Shown here piece by piece: positions 61,490 through 64,000 of a stretch of 64,000 bases of DNA. Each line of letters opens with the position of its first letter. Positions within the stretch are counted from its first letter, which is position 1. A program made the position numbers and the translations under genes. The DNA is from Streptomyces sp. NBC_01689. Its GTDB lineage: Bacteria > Actinomycetota > Actinomycetes > Streptomycetales > Streptomycetaceae. Under the pieces are notes generated by a model that was not told where the DNA came from, searched no databases, and saw nothing but the letters and a program-made list of their open reading frames with translations. The stretch lies in assembly GCF_036250675.1 (NCBI RefSeq), contig NZ_CP109592.1, forward strand, positions 1,178,001 to 1,242,000. Reading direction: 5' to 3'.

Positions 61490-62595
61490 CCCCCTCCGAA
61501 GCACCCGCGACCACCGAGGACTCGTCGGTCGTCGCGAAGCTGTCGACGCTCGACCGGTTCCTCGCCGTGTGGATCCTCGCCGCGATGGCCGTCGGCCTCG
61601 GCCTCGGCCGGCTCATCCCCGGCCTCGACGACGCCACGGCGAAGGTGGAGATCGGCGGTATCTCCCTGCCGATCGCCGTCGGCCTGCTGATCATGATGTA
61701 CCCGGTCCTGGCCAAGGTCCGCTACGACAAACTCGACGCAGTCACCGGCGACCGCAAGCTCATGGTCTCCTCGCTGGTCATCAACTGGCTCGTCGGCCCG
61801 GCGGTCATGTTCGCGCTGGCCTGGATCTTCCTGCCGGACCTGCCCGAGTACCGCACCGGCCTGATCATCGTCGGCCTGGCCCGCTGCATCGCCATGGTCA
61901 TCATCTGGAACGACCTGGCCTGCGGCGACCGCGAGGCCGCCGCCGTCCTCGTCGCCCTCAACTCGGTCTTCCAGGTCCTGGCCTTCGGCCTGCTCGGCTG
62001 GTTCTACCTCGCCCTGCTGCCGAACTGGCTCGGCCTGGACAACGGCCAGCACCTGGACATCTCCATGTGGAAGATCGCCCTGAACGTCGTCATCTTCCTC
62101 GGCGTCCCGCTGCTGGCCGGCTTCCTCACCCGCCGCATCGGCGAACGCAAGCTCGGCCGCGAGAAGTACGAGACCGGCTTCCTTCCGAAGATCGGCCCGT
62201 GGGCCCTGTACGGCCTGCTCTTCACGATCGTCATCCTCTTCGCCCTGCAGGGCGAGACCATCACCTCGCAGCCGCTGGACGTGGCCCGCATCGCCCTGCC
62301 GCTACTGGTGTACTTCGCGGTCATGTGGTTCGGGACTTTCACCCTCGGCAAGGTCATCGGCCTCGCCTACGACCGCACCGCCACCCTCGCCTTCACCGCC
62401 GCGGGCAACAACTTCGAGCTGGCCATCGCGGTCGCCATCGCCACCTTCGGAGTCACCAGCGGCCAGGCTCTCTCCGGAGTCGTCGGCCCCCTCATCGAGG
62501 TCCCGGTCCTGGTCGCGCTCGTCTACGTCTCCCTGGCCTGGCGGCGGAAGTTCAGCGCCGCACAGCAGCTGACACGGGCACCGCAGGCGAGCTGA
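61486..62595 (+). CDS. acr3: Arsenite efflux permease Acr3
   Basis: A 369-residue integral membrane protein of the bile-acid/arsenite transporter fold, with ten hydrophobic segments. Signature parts are SLPIAVGLLIMMYPVLAKVR, LARCIAMVIIWNDLACGD with the conserved Cys of Acr3, and AFTAAGNNFELAIAVAIATF with the Glu used in transport. It exports arsenite produced by the ArsC enzymes. The GTG at 61486 overlaps the arsR stop. The tail is short and cytoplasmic. Confidence 0.95.
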   Translation: MTPSEAPATTEDSSVVAKLSTLDRFLAVWILAAMAVGLGLGRLIPGLDDATAKVEIGGISLPIAVGLLIMMYPVLAKVRYDKLDAVTGDRKLMVSSLVINWLVGPAVMFALAWIFLPDLPEYRTGLIIVGLARCIAMVIIWNDLACGDREAAAVLVALNSVFQVLAFGLLGWFYLALLPNWLGLDNGQHLDISMWKIALNVVIFLGVPLLAGFLTRRIGERKLGREKYETGFLPKIGPWALYGLLFTIVILFALQGETITSQPLDVARIALPLLVYFAVMWFGTFTLGKVIGLAYDRTATLAFTAAGNNFELAIAVAIATFGVTSGQALSGVVGPLIEVPVLVALVYVSLAWRRKFSAAQQLTRAPQAS

Positions 62596-63259
62596 CGCGC
62601 TGCCTGGACCGCACTGGCCTCGGTGCGCGGATCGCTGCAGACGCATGGTCGACACGATCTTTGTCCCTGTTCCAGGCGCCGTGCACCGGGGGCATGTTCG
62701 ATGTTCCAAGAACGGGCAGGGCGCCGCCAGGCAGCGCGCACGTGGGATGAAGGCGCGCCCGCGCTGACCAACCGCAACACCGTCGCCGGGGCCGTGCGGT
62801 CGCCAAGACCGCCGCGGCCGTCGACATTCGGGCCGTCTTCGGAGTCGACGTCGCCGTTGCCCTGCTCTACACCGTCTATGCCCGCACACCGGTGCGGGTG
62901 GCGCGCACGTCGTGGAATCCTCCGTGGTCGTGATGGCCCGACAGGTCACCGTGTACCACCGGAACGCGCCGTCGCACGCCAAACGCGCTCCGCCAAACGG
63001 TTGATACCGTGCCAATTCTCTTGGCGGGGCGATCACTCGGATGGGTTAATTCAGGTGTCTGCATCAATGGGCGATGGTCCATCGAGTCGCCGCGGACAAG
63101 CCTCCCTCCCGGGACTGAACTCATCCCGTCCGGACGGGCCTCCGCACATCCCCATCCGCCAGCGGCCGGACGCGTCGGCCTGGGCCGGTTCGGGACGTCC
63201 GTGGATCGGGACACCCAGTCGCTGCTCGGAGAGACTTCCGAGTGAGGAGGAACCCCCTC
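62596..63259. other. Intergenic region, possible gene debris
   Basis: About 660 bases. One plus-strand stretch (AVDIRAVFGVDVAVALLYTV, about 62819-62880) is protein-like but has no clear start and stops soon after. A CCGCACACCGGTGCGG hairpin lies at 62882-62897. The last 30 bases hold the ribosome site of the next gene. Confidence 0.35.
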
Positions 63260-64000
63260 ATGCCCATCAGTCCCAACCAAGGCTCCACCAGCGGCGGAAC
63301 AACCGTCACCATCACCGGCGTGAACCTGTCCGGTGCCACCGCCGTCCACTTCGGGTCCCAGACGGCCACGATCACCGCGAACACGCCGACCTCGATCACC
63401 GTCATCGACCCCGCGGGCTGCGGCGTCGTCGATGTCAACGTGACGACCCCGGGAGGGACCAGCAACTCGATCTCCTTCTTCTACATCAGCCCACCGATCG
63501 CGGTGTCCGTGGGCCCGGGCTCCGGTCCCACTGCGGGCGGCAACACGGTCACCGTCAACGGCTACGGACTCTCCACGGCCACCGCCGTGTCCTTCGGCTC
63601 CAACAGCGCGACGCCGACGGTCATCTCGGACAGCCAGCTGTCGGTGGTCGTTCCGGCCGGCAGTTTCAGCGGCTCGGTCGACGTCACCGTCACCACCACC
63701 GGGGGCACGACCGCTCCGCTCACCTACGCCTACGTCGACACGCCGACGCTGGACTCGCTCACACCCGCCTCGGGGTCGACGTCCGGCGGTACCTCGGTGA
63801 CCGTCACCGGCACCGGCCTGGCGTCCACCACGGCCGTCACCTTCGGCGGTACCAGCGCGTCCTTCGCAGTGCTGAACAACGCCACGCTGGTGGCCGTCAC
63901 ACCGCCGGGCGCCGCTGGGTCCGTCGATGTCGTCGTGACCACCGAGGGCGGTAGCGCCACCGCCAGCGGCGGATTCACCTACGTGTCCGGTCCCGGCATC
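63260..64000 (+). CDS. IPT/TIG-repeat protein, cut by window edge
   Basis: The ATG at 63260 follows GAGGAGGAA. The 247 codons in view make three Ig-like IPT/TIG repeats of about 83 residues, each opening with the pattern P-x-x-G-x-T-x-G-G-T-x-V-T-V-x-G (PNQGSTSGGTTVTITG, PGSGPTAGGNTVTVNG, PASGSTSGGTSVTVTG) and containing AVxFG and VDVxVTT. No signal peptide precedes the first repeat. Streptomycete relatives are cell-surface or structural repeat proteins of unknown role. The 3' end lies beyond 64000. Confidence 0.88.
   Translation, partial: MPISPNQGSTSGGTTVTITGVNLSGATAVHFGSQTATITANTPTSITVIDPAGCGVVDVNVTTPGGTSNSISFFYISPPIAVSVGPGSGPTAGGNTVTVNGYGLSTATAVSFGSNSATPTVISDSQLSVVVPAGSFSGSVDVTVTTTGGTTAPLTYAYVDTPTLDSLTPASGSTSGGTSVTVTGTGLASTTAVTFGGTSASFAVLNNATLVAVTPPGAAGSVDVVVTTEGGSATASGGFTYVSGPGI

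Noticed and set aside
63260..64000. Repeated DNA at the right edge considered as a mobile repeat
   Set aside because: The repeats are IPT/TIG protein domains of about 83 codons in one open frame.
1..64000. tRNA, rRNA and CRISPR arrays
   Set aside because: No cloverleaf-like CCA-adjacent structures, rRNA-like sequence or regularly spaced repeats were noticed by eye; a tRNAscan or Infernal run would be needed to exclude them.

Overview
The window is high-GC actinobacterial DNA, almost certainly from Streptomyces or a close relative. The signs are G/C-rich third codon positions, frequent GTG starts, DUF5753-type XRE regulators, NACHT proteins with glycine-rich membrane tails, an LAL-type LuxR regulator, Tat phospholipase C, and IS5-type elements with frameshifted transposases. 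About half is intact genes. The rest is insertion sequences and gene remnants, as expected of a Streptomyces chromosome arm or a large linear plasmid.

Layout. 1-3.1 kb (minus strand): a two-component system with a D-Ala-D-Ala carboxypeptidase and a membrane-anchored exo/endonuclease/phosphatase protein. 4-8.3 kb: an ISL3 remnant, a MerR-PP2C fusion regulator, IS3 debris and two tandem paralogous lipoproteins. 8.8-18.9 kb: small hypothetical genes; a complete IS5-type element (10712-11577) inside a gene whose reading frame can be rebuilt across the target duplication; a frameshifted NACHT NTPase; a secreted DUF3494 ice-binding-type protein; and a second IS5-type element (17050-17936) sitting exactly on the stop codon of an XRE gene. 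19.3-22.7 kb: a redox gene set (two SDRs, an F420/NADP-type reductase, a SnoaL-like protein) divergent from a TetR regulator, with four half-sites between them. 22.7-27.5 kb: mostly decayed genes (GAF regulator, integrase tail, TPR protein) around a methyltransferase and an XRE gene. 28.1-29.8 kb: a complete IS630-type transposon that carries a DUF6924 gene between its inverted repeats.

30.3-37.1 kb (minus strand): a HoxX-type protein, a MITE-like inverted repeat pair, a Tat phosphocholine-type phospholipase C, a decayed M4 metallopeptidase/emfourin pair, and an intact secreted ribosome-inactivating protein (rRNA N-glycosidase family) lying between two partial copies of one IS. 37.4-47.4 kb: IS256, IS3, IS701 and IS5 fragments mixed with an amino-acid dehydrogenase facing an HxlR regulator, a second HxlR regulator, a YceI-domain protein and small lipoprotein or membrane genes. 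47.8-52.5 kb: a probable acetoin module (keto-acid decarboxylase, acetolactate decarboxylase, acetolactate synthase). 52.6-56.8 kb: an LAL regulator divergent from an epoxide hydrolase. 57-59.3 kb: a frameshifted SigR-like ECF sigma factor and plasmid-type hypothetical genes. 59.3-62.6 kb: an arsenic-resistance cluster, arsR-acr3 divergent from two arsenate reductases and a decayed thioredoxin reductase. At the right edge an IPT/TIG-repeat protein is cut by the window.

Many otherwise well-preserved genes carry exactly one single-base indel (NACHT, XRE-DUF5753, GAF, TPR, ECF sigma, MarR, emfourin). Either this is a truly decaying accessory region, or some indels are consensus errors; the raw reads should be checked before these are treated as dead genes. 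No tRNA, rRNA or CRISPR array was seen.
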